A DNA stretch of 64,000 nucleotides. It comes from Paenibacillus cellulosilyticus. Its GTDB lineage: Bacteria > Bacillota > Bacilli > Paenibacillales > Paenibacillaceae. Shown here one piece after another: positions 7,939 through 17,338 of this stretch. Position 1 is the stretch's first letter. Every line of letters starts with the position of its first letter. The notes beneath the pieces were generated by a model. The model was not told where the DNA came from and made no database searches. It saw only the letters and a list, made by a program, of their open reading frames with translations. The position numbers and the translations under genes were made by a program. The stretch is from contig NZ_QGTQ01000032.1 of the NCBI RefSeq assembly GCF_003182255.1, positions 1-64,000 of the forward strand, in the 5' to 3' direction.

Positions 7939-9087
7939 ATGACAAAAGACAGACAATCGCGAGTGAATCATGAGTATGAGGCAAGCTTTAATTGGGATTT
8001 GGATCGGCATTTGAGCAGCCGCAGAAGAAGGCCGCTCGGGGGATCGCGCTTGGCGTGGGGAGCTGCAGTTATCTCCCTGCTAGCCATGCTTACGCTGGCC
8101 GGATGCGGCGGAACTTCCAAGTCAACAGCCGCAAGCGGTGGCGAGGGGGATTCACAATATGAAACGCTTGAGCTCCGCTATCAAGGCGGCGTCGGCTCAG
8201 TTACTTATCCGGAGCTTGCAGAGGCACTTGGTTATTTGGCCCCGATCAAGCTGAAGTGGATTGGCAATACGATTAGTGGTCCACAGGATATTCAGACGGC
8301 TGCGACGGGTCAATCGGATTTCGGAGGAGCGTTCAATGGCGCGATCGTGAAGCTCATCTCTGCAGGGGCGCCAGTGAAGGCGGTTATTGGTTATTACGGC
8401 GTAGATAAGGATACATACATCGGATTCTACACCCTTGACGATAGTCCGATTAAGACGGCGAAGGATTTGATCGGCAAAAAAATCGGTGTTAACACGTTAG
8501 GCGCGCACTCTGAATTCGTCATCAAAGAATACCTTCGCCGCAATGGTCTGACGGAGGATGAGATTAAACAAGTAACACTCGTCGTCATCCCTCCGGTTAA
8601 CGCAGAGCAGTCATTGCGTCAGAAGCAGATTGACGTCGCCGCATTGGGCAGCATTTTGCGGGATAAGGCGTTGGAGCGCGGTGGCATTCGGCCGCTGTTT
8701 ACCGACTATGATCTGTTCGGAACATTCACCGCAGGCAGCTACGTCTTCACCGACAAGTTCATTAAAGAAAATCCAAACACGGTGCGCAAATTCGTTGAAG
8801 CAACGGGCAAAGCGATCGAGTGGGCACGCACAACGCCACGTGAACAGGTTATCGCTAAGTACAAAGAAATCATCGATAAACGAGACCGCAAAGAAGACAC
8901 AACCGCGATTCAATACTGGAAAAGCACCGGTATCGCCGGAGCGGGCGGATATATTCGTAAAGATGAGTTCCAAGTTTGGACCGACTGGCTCGTCAAAGAC
9001 GGCGAACTGAAGGAAGGCCAAATCAAACTCGAAGACCTCTACACCAACGAATTCAGCGCCTTCAAGGACACCGAAGAAAAGAAATAA
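7939..9087 (+). CDS. ABC transporter substrate-binding lipoprotein, sulfonate/nitrate/taurine type
   Basis: 382 residues from ATG 7939. A lipoprotein signal is present: hydrophobic core at about 39-52 and lipobox LAGC with the modified Cys near residue 56. The mature part is a type-2 periplasmic-binding fold of the SsuA/TauA/NrtA (NMT1-like) family: an early GGVG segment, repeated ...DFGGAFNGA..., and a KTAKDLIGKKIGV tract. It should deliver an organic anion, probably a sulfonate or related sulfur compound, to the transporter encoded downstream. The n-region of the signal is unusually long (~40 residues, with an RRRR cluster). GTG 7930 is too near the ribosome-binding site GGAGAGGG (7921-7928); ATG 7939 fits better. 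Confidence 0.88.
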   Translation: MTKDRQSRVNHEYEASFNWDLDRHLSSRRRRPLGGSRLAWGAAVISLLAMLTLAGCGGTSKSTAASGGEGDSQYETLELRYQGGVGSVTYPELAEALGYLAPIKLKWIGNTISGPQDIQTAATGQSDFGGAFNGAIVKLISAGAPVKAVIGYYGVDKDTYIGFYTLDDSPIKTAKDLIGKKIGVNTLGAHSEFVIKEYLRRNGLTEDEIKQVTLVVIPPVNAEQSLRQKQIDVAALGSILRDKALERGGIRPLFTDYDLFGTFTAGSYVFTDKFIKENPNTVRKFVEATGKAIEWARTTPREQVIAKYKEIIDKRDRKEDTTAIQYWKSTGIAGAGGYIRKDEFQVWTDWLVKDGELKEGQIKLEDLYTNEFSAFKDTEEKK

Positions 9088-9317
9088 GCAACCGCAGCAC
9101 CCAAAAAATAGAGAGCTCGCAAGAGCAGGCGAACGGGATTAATATAACGGGTTTGTAGTAGTCCACACGCAGTATCAGCACACGTACCCCTCTATCCTCG
9201 AAAGAAGTAGTCCATACGAATAGTCTGCCGACAAATAATCGTTTCTTAGTCCCACCGGACAAAAGCCTTGTCACACCGTGACAAAGCGGGCACCCGCTCG
9301 AAGCACGAAGAGTGCGT

Positions 9318-9382
9318 CCTTCGGGAGTCCAGAGGGCGACGCCCTCTGGAGCCCTCCCCTCAGGGGAGGGTTTGGGTGGGGT
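9318..9382 (+). repeat. GC-rich palindromic repeat, copy 1
   Basis: Two adjacent hairpins, CAGAGGGC/GCCCTCTG (9330-9348) and CCCTCCCC/GGGGAGGG (9352-9370), then TTTGGGTGGGG. The same arrangement, diverged, is at 18274-18338. A further G-rich piece follows at 9441-9475 (CTCCCCTTAGCAAGGGGGG then AAAGGGGGAGG), with a counterpart behind copy 2. It fills much of the 399-base gap between the binding-protein gene and the ATPase gene, which also holds GTGTAAAA three times in tandem (9381-9404). Otherwise I see nothing in that gap. Confidence 0.65.
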
Positions 9383-9404
9383 GTAAAAGTGTAAAAGTGT
9401 AAAA
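9381..9404 (+). repeat. Short tandem repeat, GTGTAAAA x3
   Basis: Three perfect copies of an 8-base unit directly behind the GC-rich element. Too short and without spacers, so not CRISPR; most likely replication slippage. Confidence 0.8.
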
Positions 9405-9486
9405 AAGCTACGGGCGCAGCCCAGTAAATTAAAACTTATCTCTCCCCTTAGCAAGGGGGGGGACTCAAAGGGGGAGGCTACCACCT

Positions 9487-10323
9487 ATGATCCAATTCAA
9501 CAACGTATCCAAAACATTCAAAGTCCGCAACGCGGCTGAAGGCCGAGGCGCCTTCACCACCTTCACAGCCGTTAAGGACGTGAATCTGGAAGTTAAAGAT
9601 GGCGAGTTCATGGTCATCGTAGGCCCGAGCGGCTGCGGCAAATCGACGCTGCTCGATATGCTGGGCGGATTGACGAAGCCATCGTCCGGTGAGATTTTGC
9701 AGAGCGGTCGGCCGATTACAGGACCTGGGCTCGACCGAGGCATCGTGTTCCAGCAATATGCGTTATTCCCATGGAAGACGGCGAAGCAGAACATCGAGTT
9801 TGGACTCGAAGCAAAAGGTGTGCCGCGTAAGGAACGGAGCGAGCGCGCGAGTTATTTTCTCGCATTGGTGGGGCTGGCCGGCTTTGAACAACGTTACCCA
9901 CATGAATTATCCGGTGGCATGAAGCAGCGGGTCGCGATTGCGCGTAGTCTCGCCTATGACCCCGAGGTGCTGCTCATGGATGAACCGTTTGCCGCGCTGG
10001 ACGCGCAGACGCGGGAGACGCTGCAGGGTGAGCTGCTTCGCATATGGGAACAGACGAAGAAGACGATTATTTTTATCACGCATGGCATTGATGAGGCGGT
10101 TTATCTCGGGCAGCGGGTTGCGGTTATGACGTCACGGCCCGGAACGATCAAAGAGATTATTGATATTCCGATCGATACGCGAGGCGCGGAGGAAGATATA
10201 CGGTCACTGCCAGAGTTCGGCGAGCTGCGGCATCAAATTTGGGAGCTGCTTCGTGAGGAAGTATCGAAGGCAGAGCTGTTGGAGCGCAGCAAGGCGCAAG
10301 GTCCGGTTGGCAAACGTGCTTAA
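9487..10323 (+). CDS. ABC transporter ATP-binding protein, SsuB/TauB type
   Basis: 278 residues. Walker A GPSGCGKST (46-54), Q-loop VFQQYALFPW (~87-96), signature LSGGMKQR (141-148) and Walker B VLLMDEPF (161-168) with the D-loop ALD. FPW in the Q-loop region and the C-terminal extension are typical of nitrate/sulfonate/taurine importers. It energises the permease encoded 27 bases downstream and works with the binding lipoprotein upstream. The 399-base gap to the binding-protein gene, with its repeats, is unusual for one operon; whether transcription crosses it is unknown. ATG 9487 follows GGGGGAGG at 9470-9477. Confidence 0.93.
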   Translation: MIQFNNVSKTFKVRNAAEGRGAFTTFTAVKDVNLEVKDGEFMVIVGPSGCGKSTLLDMLGGLTKPSSGEILQSGRPITGPGLDRGIVFQQYALFPWKTAKQNIEFGLEAKGVPRKERSERASYFLALVGLAGFEQRYPHELSGGMKQRVAIARSLAYDPEVLLMDEPFAALDAQTRETLQGELLRIWEQTKKTIIFITHGIDEAVYLGQRVAVMTSRPGTIKEIIDIPIDTRGAEEDIRSLPEFGELRHQIWELLREEVSKAELLERSKAQGPVGKRA

Positions 10324-10350
10324 CCAATACAAGTAAGGAGATGAGAGCAT

Positions 10351-11181
10351 ATGGCTGTTATTGATAAAACGGTATCGGTTCCGCTTGGCACAGGTGCGAG
10401 AGTGCCGTCGCTGCCGCTCGGGCTGCTGCTCAAAGCAGTAAAACGCAGCATCGCGATCGTAGTGCTGCTTGCAGTTTGGGAGATCGTCCCTCGGGTCGGT
10501 TTGGTACAGGCGACCTTTCTTCCACCGTTCAGCAAAGTGGCCGAAGCGTGGTGGGCGCTCTTCACGGGTGGCGATTTGGCGGTTCATTTTCAAGCGAGTA
10601 TTGGTCGTTCCTTATTAGGGTTTGGGCTAGCCATTGCAGCGGCAATTCCGCTTGGTCTGTTGATCGGCTGGTATCCGAAGGTTGCTGAAGTGCTGAACCC
10701 CCTTCTGGAGCTGTTCCGCAATACGGCCGCGCTGGCGCTGCTGCCTGTATTTACGCTGATCCTCGGTATCGGCGAGACGTCTAAGGTTGCACTTGTGTTC
10801 TATTCCTGCTCATGGCCGATTCTACTCAATACGATTAATGGGGTTAAAAATGTCGACCCGCTGCTCATCAAATCCGCTAAATCGATGGGTCTTGGATCGC
10901 TGCGGCTGTTCCAGAAGGTTATTCTTCCGGCCTCCGTTCCGACGATCTTCACGGGCATTCGGCTGGCAGGCGCTTACTCGATTCTCGTTCTTATCGCAGC
11001 GGAGATGGTAGGGGCGAAGGCAGGCCTTGGTTATTTGATTAACTACACGCAGTTTAACTTTCAAATTCCGGAGATGTATGCGGGCATCATCACGATCTCG
11101 CTGCTCGGCATTTTGTTCAACCAGCTGCTAGTGACGCTGGAGCGCCGATTCTCCTCTTGGAAAACGCAATCCAACGATTAA
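10351..11181 (+). CDS. ABC transporter permease, SsuC/TauC type
   Basis: 276 residues with about six membrane segments in the BPD_transp_1 pattern. The cytoplasmic coupling loop is visible as KSAKSMGLGSLRLFQKVILPASVP, the EAA motif (about 170-195). It forms the membrane channel for the importer together with the ATPase just upstream. AAGGAG (10333-10338) lies 12 bases before ATG 10351, slightly far. The monooxygenase gene follows after 35 bases. Confidence 0.92.
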   Translation: MAVIDKTVSVPLGTGARVPSLPLGLLLKAVKRSIAIVVLLAVWEIVPRVGLVQATFLPPFSKVAEAWWALFTGGDLAVHFQASIGRSLLGFGLAIAAAIPLGLLIGWYPKVAEVLNPLLELFRNTAALALLPVFTLILGIGETSKVALVFYSCSWPILLNTINGVKNVDPLLIKSAKSMGLGSLRLFQKVILPASVPTIFTGIRLAGAYSILVLIAAEMVGAKAGLGYLINYTQFNFQIPEMYAGIITISLLGILFNQLLVTLERRFSSWKTQSND

Positions 11182-11216
11182 TGATTAATCCGATTAATCT
11201 CTAGGAGTGATAATTA

Positions 11217-12626
11217 ATGAGCCAAACCAACCTAAATCAATCAAACGCTTCGTCCAGTCCGTCCGAACCTTCCAGACAGATACGCCTTGGTGCATTCATG
11301 ATGATTCCGGGCCATCACGTTGCAGCATGGCGCCACCCAGAAGCACAGGCAACAGGCGTATTGGACTTTAACTTTTATAAGAAGCTTGCTCAGACAGCGG
11401 AGCGGGGCAAGTTCGATATGGTGTTTCTCGCAGATGGCTATGCCGTTGCGGAACGATTCCCTGAGGCACTCGAGCAGACCGTTAACGTAAGGCCGGAGCC
11501 GTTCACGCTGTTGTCGGCGCTCAGCTCGGTTACGGAGCGGATCGGTCTCGCGGGTACTGTATCGACGACGTATAACGAACCGTTCCACGTCGCACGTAAA
11601 TTTGCATCATTGGATTATTTGAGCGGAGGACGTGCAGCATGGAATGTAGTAACCTCAGGTAGTGATGCCGAGGCACGTAATTTCAATCTCGACAAGCATG
11701 TCCAGCATGATCTTCGCTATGAACGGGCAGAGGAGTTCGTCGATGTTGTCGCTAAGCTGTGGGACAGCTGGGATGATGATGCGCTGCTGTACGACAAAGC
11801 TTCAGCTCGTTTCGCAGATCGCTCGAAGGTGCAGGCGATTGATCACAAAGGGAAGTTTTTCAGCGTTCGAGGTCCACTTAACGTAGCTCGTCCGATACAG
11901 GGTCATCCGGTTGTCATTCAAGCTGGCGCGTCCGAACCGGGCAAAGAGCTGGCTGCGCGCACGGCAGAGGTGATCTTCACTGCGTGGCAGACGCTGGAGG
12001 AAGCACAGAAGTTCTACGCTGATGTAAAGGGACGTCTGGCGCGATACGGCAGAACACCGGATCAGCTCAAAATTATGCCGGGCGTCTTCCCGATTATCGG
12101 TCGGACAGAGGAGGAAGCGTTAGAGAAGAAGGCGCTGTTCGAGCAGCTTATTCCTGAGCAGGCTGGTGTAGCGCTGTTATCTGGACTCATCAGCTTCGAC
12201 CTGTCTGGTTATCCAGTAGATGGGCCGCTGCCTGAGCTTCCACAGCTATCGCAAATTAATGGCGGCAAGAGCAGATTCCAGCTGCTGAAAGATCTGGCCG
12301 ACCGCGAGCAGCTTACTATCCGCCAGCTGTATCAGCGCATTGCTGGAGCGCGCGGCCATCGCGAAATCGTTGGAACGCCTTCGCAAATCGCCGATCAGCT
12401 GCAGGAATGGTTCGAGAACGGAGCGGCGGACGGCTTCAACATTATGCCGCCTTACCTGCCGGGCGGGCTGGATGAGTTCGTTGATCTCGTTGTGCCAGAG
12501 CTTCAGCGCCGCGGCTTGTTCCGACAAGAATACGATGGATCGACCTTAAGAGAAAATCTCGGACTGCAGCGGCCTGCTAGACAGCATGCTTCTACACCAG
12601 CAGAGGCTGTGCGGGTGGCGGAGTGA
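11217..12626 (+). CDS. LLM-class flavin-dependent monooxygenase, NtaA/SnaA/DszA family
   Basis: 469 residues, the usual length of this family. A TIM-barrel bacterial-luciferase-like fold: start RLGAFMMIPGHHVAAWRHP, FDMVFLADG (~65), EPFTLLSALSSVTERIGLAGTVSTTY, SGGRAAWNVVTS and VIQAGASEPGKELAAR. Relatives use reduced FMN and oxygen to cleave C-S, C-N or related bonds (nitrilotriacetate, dibenzothiophene sulfone, alkyl sulfide or sulfonate substrates). Its position behind a sulfonate-type importer suggests that the imported compound is desulfonated or oxidised for sulfur; the actual substrate is unknown. No flavin reductase gene is seen nearby, so one must come from elsewhere. Confidence 0.9.
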   Translation: MSQTNLNQSNASSSPSEPSRQIRLGAFMMIPGHHVAAWRHPEAQATGVLDFNFYKKLAQTAERGKFDMVFLADGYAVAERFPEALEQTVNVRPEPFTLLSALSSVTERIGLAGTVSTTYNEPFHVARKFASLDYLSGGRAAWNVVTSGSDAEARNFNLDKHVQHDLRYERAEEFVDVVAKLWDSWDDDALLYDKASARFADRSKVQAIDHKGKFFSVRGPLNVARPIQGHPVVIQAGASEPGKELAARTAEVIFTAWQTLEEAQKFYADVKGRLARYGRTPDQLKIMPGVFPIIGRTEEEALEKKALFEQLIPEQAGVALLSGLISFDLSGYPVDGPLPELPQLSQINGGKSRFQLLKDLADREQLTIRQLYQRIAGARGHREIVGTPSQIADQLQEWFENGAADGFNIMPPYLPGGLDEFVDLVVPELQRRGLFRQEYDGSTLRENLGLQRPARQHASTPAEAVRVAE

Positions 12627-12676
12627 GAGCTGCATCCGCCAGCAGCGTTCAAACATTGGGCCGGGGAGGAAGTCGC

Positions 12677-14116
12677 ATGCTGCTCGCGACGCTCTTCCTC
12701 GGCTCGTTTCTATCAATCTACCATGTCGTTTCGTTGAACGCTGTGCTGCCGGGGTTTATTGCAATTTATCAGGCAGATCTGTCGACGGTTCAATGGTTAA
12801 TGACGGGATTCACGCTTGCAACGGGAATGGCTGCTCCAGTCAGCGCGTATCTGGAGGAGCGCTTCGGCATGCGCAGACTGTTCCTGCTGTGCGTTGTTTT
12901 ACTGACCGTTTGTTCCATCTTATGCTCACTGGCTTGGAACATCGGGTCACTCATTGTGTTTCGAACGCTGCAGGGGATCTTTTGCGGCATTATGCAGCCG
13001 TTGACGCTATCGATCATCTATGGGTCGATGCCGCCTGAACGCCATTCAACGGCACTCGGCTGGTGGACAGCCTCCACTATTCTGGGACCGGCGCTAGCTC
13101 CTACGGTCAGCGGATGGCTGATGCAAAATGATTGGCGGCTCATCTTCTGGATTACAGTGCCGCTTGGCTTGATGGTCTGGCAGTTTGGAAGACATACGCT
13201 TCCTGCGGGAAGCAAGATCGCTGTGAAGCGGCCGGACTGGTTAAGTCTCATTGCTGTCTCGGGTGGAACGATGGCGATGCTGCTGCTGTTCACCAATTTG
13301 AACCGATGGGGGATTGCGTCGTTTCTATCGCTATTTTGTGCCACGTCTTCGATTGTATGGATTGGTTTGTTCGTCTATCGAAGTCTGCGGCAGGAGCACC
13401 CGCTGCTGCAATTACGATTGTTCAACAATCGGATGTTTACCGCGAGTCTATCGGCGTCCCTTATTCTTATTACGGGACTCTACTCGGGCATCTACTTCAT
13501 ACCATTGTTTCTTCAGCAAATACAAGGGATGACGCCGATGCATGTTGGTCTGCTTCTGCTGCTTCCTGCTTTATCAATGACGTTAACGACCACGATTTCG
13601 ACTCGCTACTATGAGCTTATTGGTCCGCGCAAGCTAATTATTGCTGGAACGGTGCTGCTCGTGGCTGCAACCTGGCAGTTCCGTGAGCTTACCCCAAGCA
13701 CAAGTCACGGGTATGTCATACTGTGGATGACCGTTCGTTATGTTGGCATTGGATTGTCGATGACGCCGTCCATGAATGCAGGGATGTCATCGGTTGAGCA
13801 GCATCTATCGGCCCATGCGTCTGCACTTATTAACTGGATTCGCCAAGCAGGCGGTGCGCTTGCTCTCGGTATGATGACGGCTTATTTCACTTCTCGAACG
13901 CTGCATTATGGGGGTACGCCAAACACGGGGGCTTCGACACCTGCTGCAACTGCCGCTTACATGCATGGTTTAAGCGATGTTTTTCTACTTGCCAGTATTG
14001 TCACAGCTCTCGGAATACCATTAGCGATGCTTCTTCGAAGGAATAAGAGGAAAGGAGAGATGTCACTTATTCTCTCGAATGATGCGGAAGCGGGTATAAG
14101 CAGTGGTAAGCCTTAA
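12677..14116 (+). CDS. MFS transporter, DHA2 (EmrB/QacA) family
   Basis: 479 residues from ATG 12677, roughly 14 hydrophobic segments. Motif A-like loop EERFGMRRLFL (~60) and motif C-like ASTILGPALAPTVSGWL (~135-150) mark a drug/H+ antiporter of the 14-helix class. ATG 12677 has a strong ribosome-binding site, GGGGAGGA (12663-12670); an alternative GTG at 12623 overlaps the monooxygenase stop (GTGA) and would add 18 polar residues. It may export a product or toxic analogue of the pathway before it, but substrate cannot be read from sequence. Confidence 0.88.
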   Translation: MLLATLFLGSFLSIYHVVSLNAVLPGFIAIYQADLSTVQWLMTGFTLATGMAAPVSAYLEERFGMRRLFLLCVVLLTVCSILCSLAWNIGSLIVFRTLQGIFCGIMQPLTLSIIYGSMPPERHSTALGWWTASTILGPALAPTVSGWLMQNDWRLIFWITVPLGLMVWQFGRHTLPAGSKIAVKRPDWLSLIAVSGGTMAMLLLFTNLNRWGIASFLSLFCATSSIVWIGLFVYRSLRQEHPLLQLRLFNNRMFTASLSASLILITGLYSGIYFIPLFLQQIQGMTPMHVGLLLLLPALSMTLTTTISTRYYELIGPRKLIIAGTVLLVAATWQFRELTPSTSHGYVILWMTVRYVGIGLSMTPSMNAGMSSVEQHLSAHASALINWIRQAGGALALGMMTAYFTSRTLHYGGTPNTGASTPAATAAYMHGLSDVFLLASIVTALGIPLAMLLRRNKRKGEMSLILSNDAEAGISSGKP

Positions 14117-14141
14117 GAGGTGGCTCCTGTGTTCTCCTCAT

Positions 14142-14170
14142 TTGTTCTGCCTGTCGATGACTGGTATACT
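14142..14170 (+). promoter_or_regulatory. Possible promoter of the IsdG-like gene
   Basis: TTGTTC (14142-14147), a 17-base spacer and TATACT (14165-14170). The gene start lies 50 bases downstream. No clear Fur box is seen. Confidence 0.5.
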
Positions 14171-14220
14171 ACTTCATTAGAATACAAGCCATGAAGTGAT
14201 TGGCAGAGGGAGGACGCGGT

Positions 14221-14613
14221 ATGATACTTGTAACGAACACGATCTCGATTCGAAAGGGACATGGACGTACGGTTGCTGAGCGGTTTAAGAATCCGAAGGG
14301 GGTTCATCAAATGCCAGGCTTCGTTCGGATGGAGCTGCTGCTCTCCGAGGGAGTCGAAGAGCATGACGAGCTGAAGGTCAGCACGCTGTGGGAGTCCAAG
14401 GAAGCTTTCGAAGGCTGGAAGAACAGCGATGCTTTCAAGCAGGCTCATGCTCACGCGGGCAAAGGCAAGCCAGCGCAAGCGGGAGCGGAGAAAGCGGGCG
14501 AAGCGCCGTCGCATCCACATGCAGGTCAGCACGCCACGTCGGAGGAAGGTCCAATCATGCTGGGCGCGAAGCTATCCATGCATGAGCTGCTGTTCACACA
14601 ACTGGCTGAATAA
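14221..14613 (+). CDS. Antibiotic-biosynthesis-monooxygenase fold protein, IsdG/HmoB-like
   Basis: 130 residues. The first ~85 form an ABM ferredoxin-like domain as in heme-degrading IsdG proteins: ILVTNTISIRKGHG at the start, MPGFVRMELLL, and a ...STLWESKEAFEGWKNSDAFKQAH tract that provides the helix carrying the axial His. The tail (~90-125) is rich in Ala, Gly, Lys and His (AHAHAGKGKPAQAGAEK), probably disordered and possibly metal- or heme-binding. Likely releases iron from heme, by family. Start ATG 14221 follows GAGGGAGG. A single gene with its own terminator. Confidence 0.85.
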   Translation: MILVTNTISIRKGHGRTVAERFKNPKGVHQMPGFVRMELLLSEGVEEHDELKVSTLWESKEAFEGWKNSDAFKQAHAHAGKGKPAQAGAEKAGEAPSHPHAGQHATSEEGPIMLGAKLSMHELLFTQLAE

Positions 14614-14660
14614 AACGTATGGCTGTCTGATGAAACGATATACGTAGCAAGACGTAACGT

Positions 14661-14692
14661 AGGGGAGGACGCCGCCAGGGCCTCCCCTTTTT
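14661..14692 (+). terminator. Intrinsic terminator behind the IsdG-like gene
   Basis: AGGGGAGG (14661-14668) pairs with CCTCCCCT (14681-14688), followed by TTTT. It separates the accessory block from radA. Confidence 0.9.
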
Positions 14693-14773
14693 GCCGCGCT
14701 TTCTAGGGGTTTCTATTGGTACGTGAAAATGGTAAACTTTGATTGTTAACGTTTACTGCTAAGGGAGTCAACA

Positions 14774-16144
14774 ATGGCTAAAATAAAAGTGAAATTCGCC
14801 TGTACCGAATGCGGTACCGAGTCCCCTAAATGGATGGGCAAATGCCCAGGCTGCGGCGCTTGGAACTCCATGGTGGAGGAGAAGGAAACGGTAGTTCGTA
14901 CAGCTGGAGCAGCGGGCGCTTCTGTTTTTCAAACGAAAGAAAAGCCACGTTCCATCATACACATAGAAAGTGATCAAGAACCTCGCATCGATACGAGGCT
15001 TGGCGAATTGAATCGCGTCCTCGGTGGCGGTGTAGTGCCAGGCTCGCTAACGCTTGTCGGCGGAGATCCGGGCATCGGCAAATCGACCCTGCTGCTTCAA
15101 ACTTCACACTCTTTAGCTGCTAGCGGCTTACGGGTGCTCTATATATCGGGCGAGGAATCGGTACGCCAGACGAAGCTGCGTGCCGATCGCCTTGGCTCGC
15201 TGTCCGAAGAGTTGTATGTACTGTGCGAGACGAATGTCGAATCGATACGAGAAGCGATCGAAGCTGTCAATCCGGCACTTGTCGTCATCGACTCCATCCA
15301 GACGGTATTCGACCCGAATGTACAGTCAGCACCAGGCAGTGTGGCACAGGTTAGAGAATGCACCTCGCACTTCATGCGAATCGCCAAGATCAAAGGAGTG
15401 GCTACCGTTCTTGTCGGGCACGTGACGAAGGAAGGGGCAATTGCGGGACCGCGTCTGCTTGAGCATATGGTTGACTGTGTGCTGTACTTCGAAGGCGAAC
15501 GGCATCATACATACCGGCTGCTGCGTGCGGTGAAGAACCGGTTCGGCTCGACGAATGAGATCGGTATTTTTGAAATGGGAGAGGACGGACTTGGAGAGGT
15601 GGCGAACCCATCCGAGTTGTTCCTGTCCGAACGGCCGCTTGGTGTGGCGGGTTCAACGGTTGTTGCGAGTATGGAAGGCACGCGTCCCGTGCTTGTCGAG
15701 CTGCAGGCGCTAGTCGCACCGACGAACTTCCCATCTCCACGCCGGATGTCGGCTGGCATCGATCATCATCGAATGGCGCTCCTAATTGCGGTATTAGAGA
15801 AGCGAATGGGCATGTTTCTACAAAATCAGGATGCGTACTTGAACGTTGCAGGCGGCGTGAAGCTAGACGAACCAGCTGTTGATCTTGCAGCAGCTGTCAG
15901 CATAGCATCCAGCTTCCGAGACGCGCCAACTCGTCCTTTCGATGTGATCTTCGGCGAGGTGGGGTTAACAGGCGAGGTCCGTGCTGTATCCAGAGCAGAG
16001 CAGCGTGTAAGGGAAGCAGAGAAGCTGGGCTTTAAACGGGTGATTATGCCTGAGAACAGCTTGAAGGGTTGGAAAGCGCCGTCTGGAATCGAGATTATCG
16101 GCGTATCAACCGTAGCGGAGGCGCTCAAGGCAGCGCTCGGATAG
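14774..16144 (+). CDS. radA: DNA repair protein RadA
   Basis: 456 residues, full length. N-terminal zinc finger with Cys 10/13 and 24/27, RecA-like domain with Walker [11 protein letters not shown] (97-106), the RadA-specific KNRFG motif near 254 and a C-terminal Lon-protease-like domain. It promotes branch migration during recombinational repair. ATG 14774 follows AAGGGAG. Only 12 bases separate it from disA, so the two are co-transcribed; in B. subtilis RadA also interacts with DisA. Confidence 0.97.
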   Translation: MAKIKVKFACTECGTESPKWMGKCPGCGAWNSMVEEKETVVRTAGAAGASVFQTKEKPRSIIHIESDQEPRIDTRLGELNRVLGGGVVPGSLTLVGGDPGIGKSTLLLQTSHSLAASGLRVLYISGEESVRQTKLRADRLGSLSEELYVLCETNVESIREAIEAVNPALVVIDSIQTVFDPNVQSAPGSVAQVRECTSHFMRIAKIKGVATVLVGHVTKEGAIAGPRLLEHMVDCVLYFEGERHHTYRLLRAVKNRFGSTNEIGIFEMGEDGLGEVANPSELFLSERPLGVAGSTVVASMEGTRPVLVELQALVAPTNFPSPRRMSAGIDHHRMALLIAVLEKRMGMFLQNQDAYLNVAGGVKLDEPAVDLAAAVSIASSFRDAPTRPFDVIFGEVGLTGEVRAVSRAEQRVREAEKLGFKRVIMPENSLKGWKAPSGIEIIGVSTVAEALKAALG

Positions 16145-16156
16145 AGGGGGCACAAT

Positions 16157-17227
16157 ATGAAGGAGCAGAGAGAGCTAGAAGTCATGCATCAATTGCTGCA
16201 GCTGGTCGCGCCGGGAACGGCGTTCCGCGACGGATTGGAGAACGTGCTGCGCGCGAAGACAGGTGCACTGCTCGTCGTCGGATACAGTCCTGAAGTAATG
16301 GAAGTCGTCGACGGCGGGTTTTCGATCAACTGCGATTTTACGCCAAACTACTTATATGAACTCGCAAAGATGGACGGAGCTATCATTCTGAGCGAGGACT
16401 TGAAGCGGATTCTATATGCGAACACACAGCTCATTCCAGACAGCTCGATTTCATCGAGCGAGACAGGTATTCGCCACCGGACGGCGGAGCGGGTTGCGAA
16501 GCAGACCGGTAAGCTGGTCGTTTCAATTTCGCAGCGCCGTAACGTCATTACGCTATATCAAGGCAATTTGCGCTATGCGCTTAAAGATATGGGTGTTATT
16601 CTTACGAAGGCCAACCAAGCGATTCAGACGCTTGAGAAATATAAGGCCGTGTTGAACCAAGCATTCACGAACCTGTCAGCAGCAGAATTCGAGGAGCTTG
16701 TAACGCTGCAGGAAGTAGCCCATGTTATCCACCGTGTTGAGATGGTCGTACGTATCAAGATGGAGATCAAGCGATACGTGACAGAGCTTGGTTCAGAAGG
16801 ACGCCTGATCGGCATGCAGATGGATGAGCTGGTTGGCGGCGTTGAAGAGGATGCATGGTTCTTGCTCAAGGATTACGCGAAGGATAATTCAGACGATCGA
16901 ATCCGTGATATCCGGATGGCTTTCAAGAAGCTTAGCAACGATGAACTGATGGACCCTCCGCACATTCTCCGCCTGCTGGGTTATCCGGGAACGTCAGCGG
17001 ATGACGCTGTTTCTCCGCGCGGTTATCGACTGCTGCACAAGATCCCACGCCTTCCGATCGTGGTCATGCATAATCTGGTTGAACGGTTCCATCACCTCCC
17101 GCATATTGTGATGGCAACCTATGAAGAATTGGACGAAGTGGACGGTATTGGCGAGGTGCGCGCGCGTGCCATCAAGGAAGGACTCAAGCGGATTCAAGAT
17201 CAAATGTTCATTGACAGGCAGATCTAA
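16157..17227 (+). CDS. disA: DNA integrity scanning protein DisA (diadenylate cyclase)
   Basis: 356 residues. The DAC domain carries the catalytic DGA (73-75) and RHR (106-108) motifs, followed by a helical linker and a C-terminal HhH DNA-binding domain ([20 protein letters not shown], ~315-335). It makes cyclic di-AMP from two ATP and stops at DNA branch structures. Immediately behind radA; ATG 16157 follows AGAGGGGG (16143-16150). Confidence 0.97.
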   Translation: MKEQRELEVMHQLLQLVAPGTAFRDGLENVLRAKTGALLVVGYSPEVMEVVDGGFSINCDFTPNYLYELAKMDGAIILSEDLKRILYANTQLIPDSSISSSETGIRHRTAERVAKQTGKLVVSISQRRNVITLYQGNLRYALKDMGVILTKANQAIQTLEKYKAVLNQAFTNLSAAEFEELVTLQEVAHVIHRVEMVVRIKMEIKRYVTELGSEGRLIGMQMDELVGGVEEDAWFLLKDYAKDNSDDRIRDIRMAFKKLSNDELMDPPHILRLLGYPGTSADDAVSPRGYRLLHKIPRLPIVVMHNLVERFHHLPHIVMATYEELDEVDGIGEVRARAIKEGLKRIQDQMFIDRQI

Positions 17228-17338
17228 ATCCCATAGAATGAGGGAATGCGTGCCCGAATGGGTGTAGATGGAATTTTATTGTTGAGCGAGTGTACGTGAT
17301 ATGATTTATTGGGCATAGTAGAGATGAGGTGGAACGAA

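Noticed and set aside
9381-9404. Tandem GTGTAAAA as a possible CRISPR or iteron array
   Set aside because: Only three 8-base units with no spacers and no cas or rep genes.
9062-9484. Minus-strand frame of 140 codons in the gap before the ATPase gene
   Set aside because: Its coding would consist mostly of translated GC-rich hairpins (PSPEGRAPEG-like), a known artefact of such repeats; no start signal.
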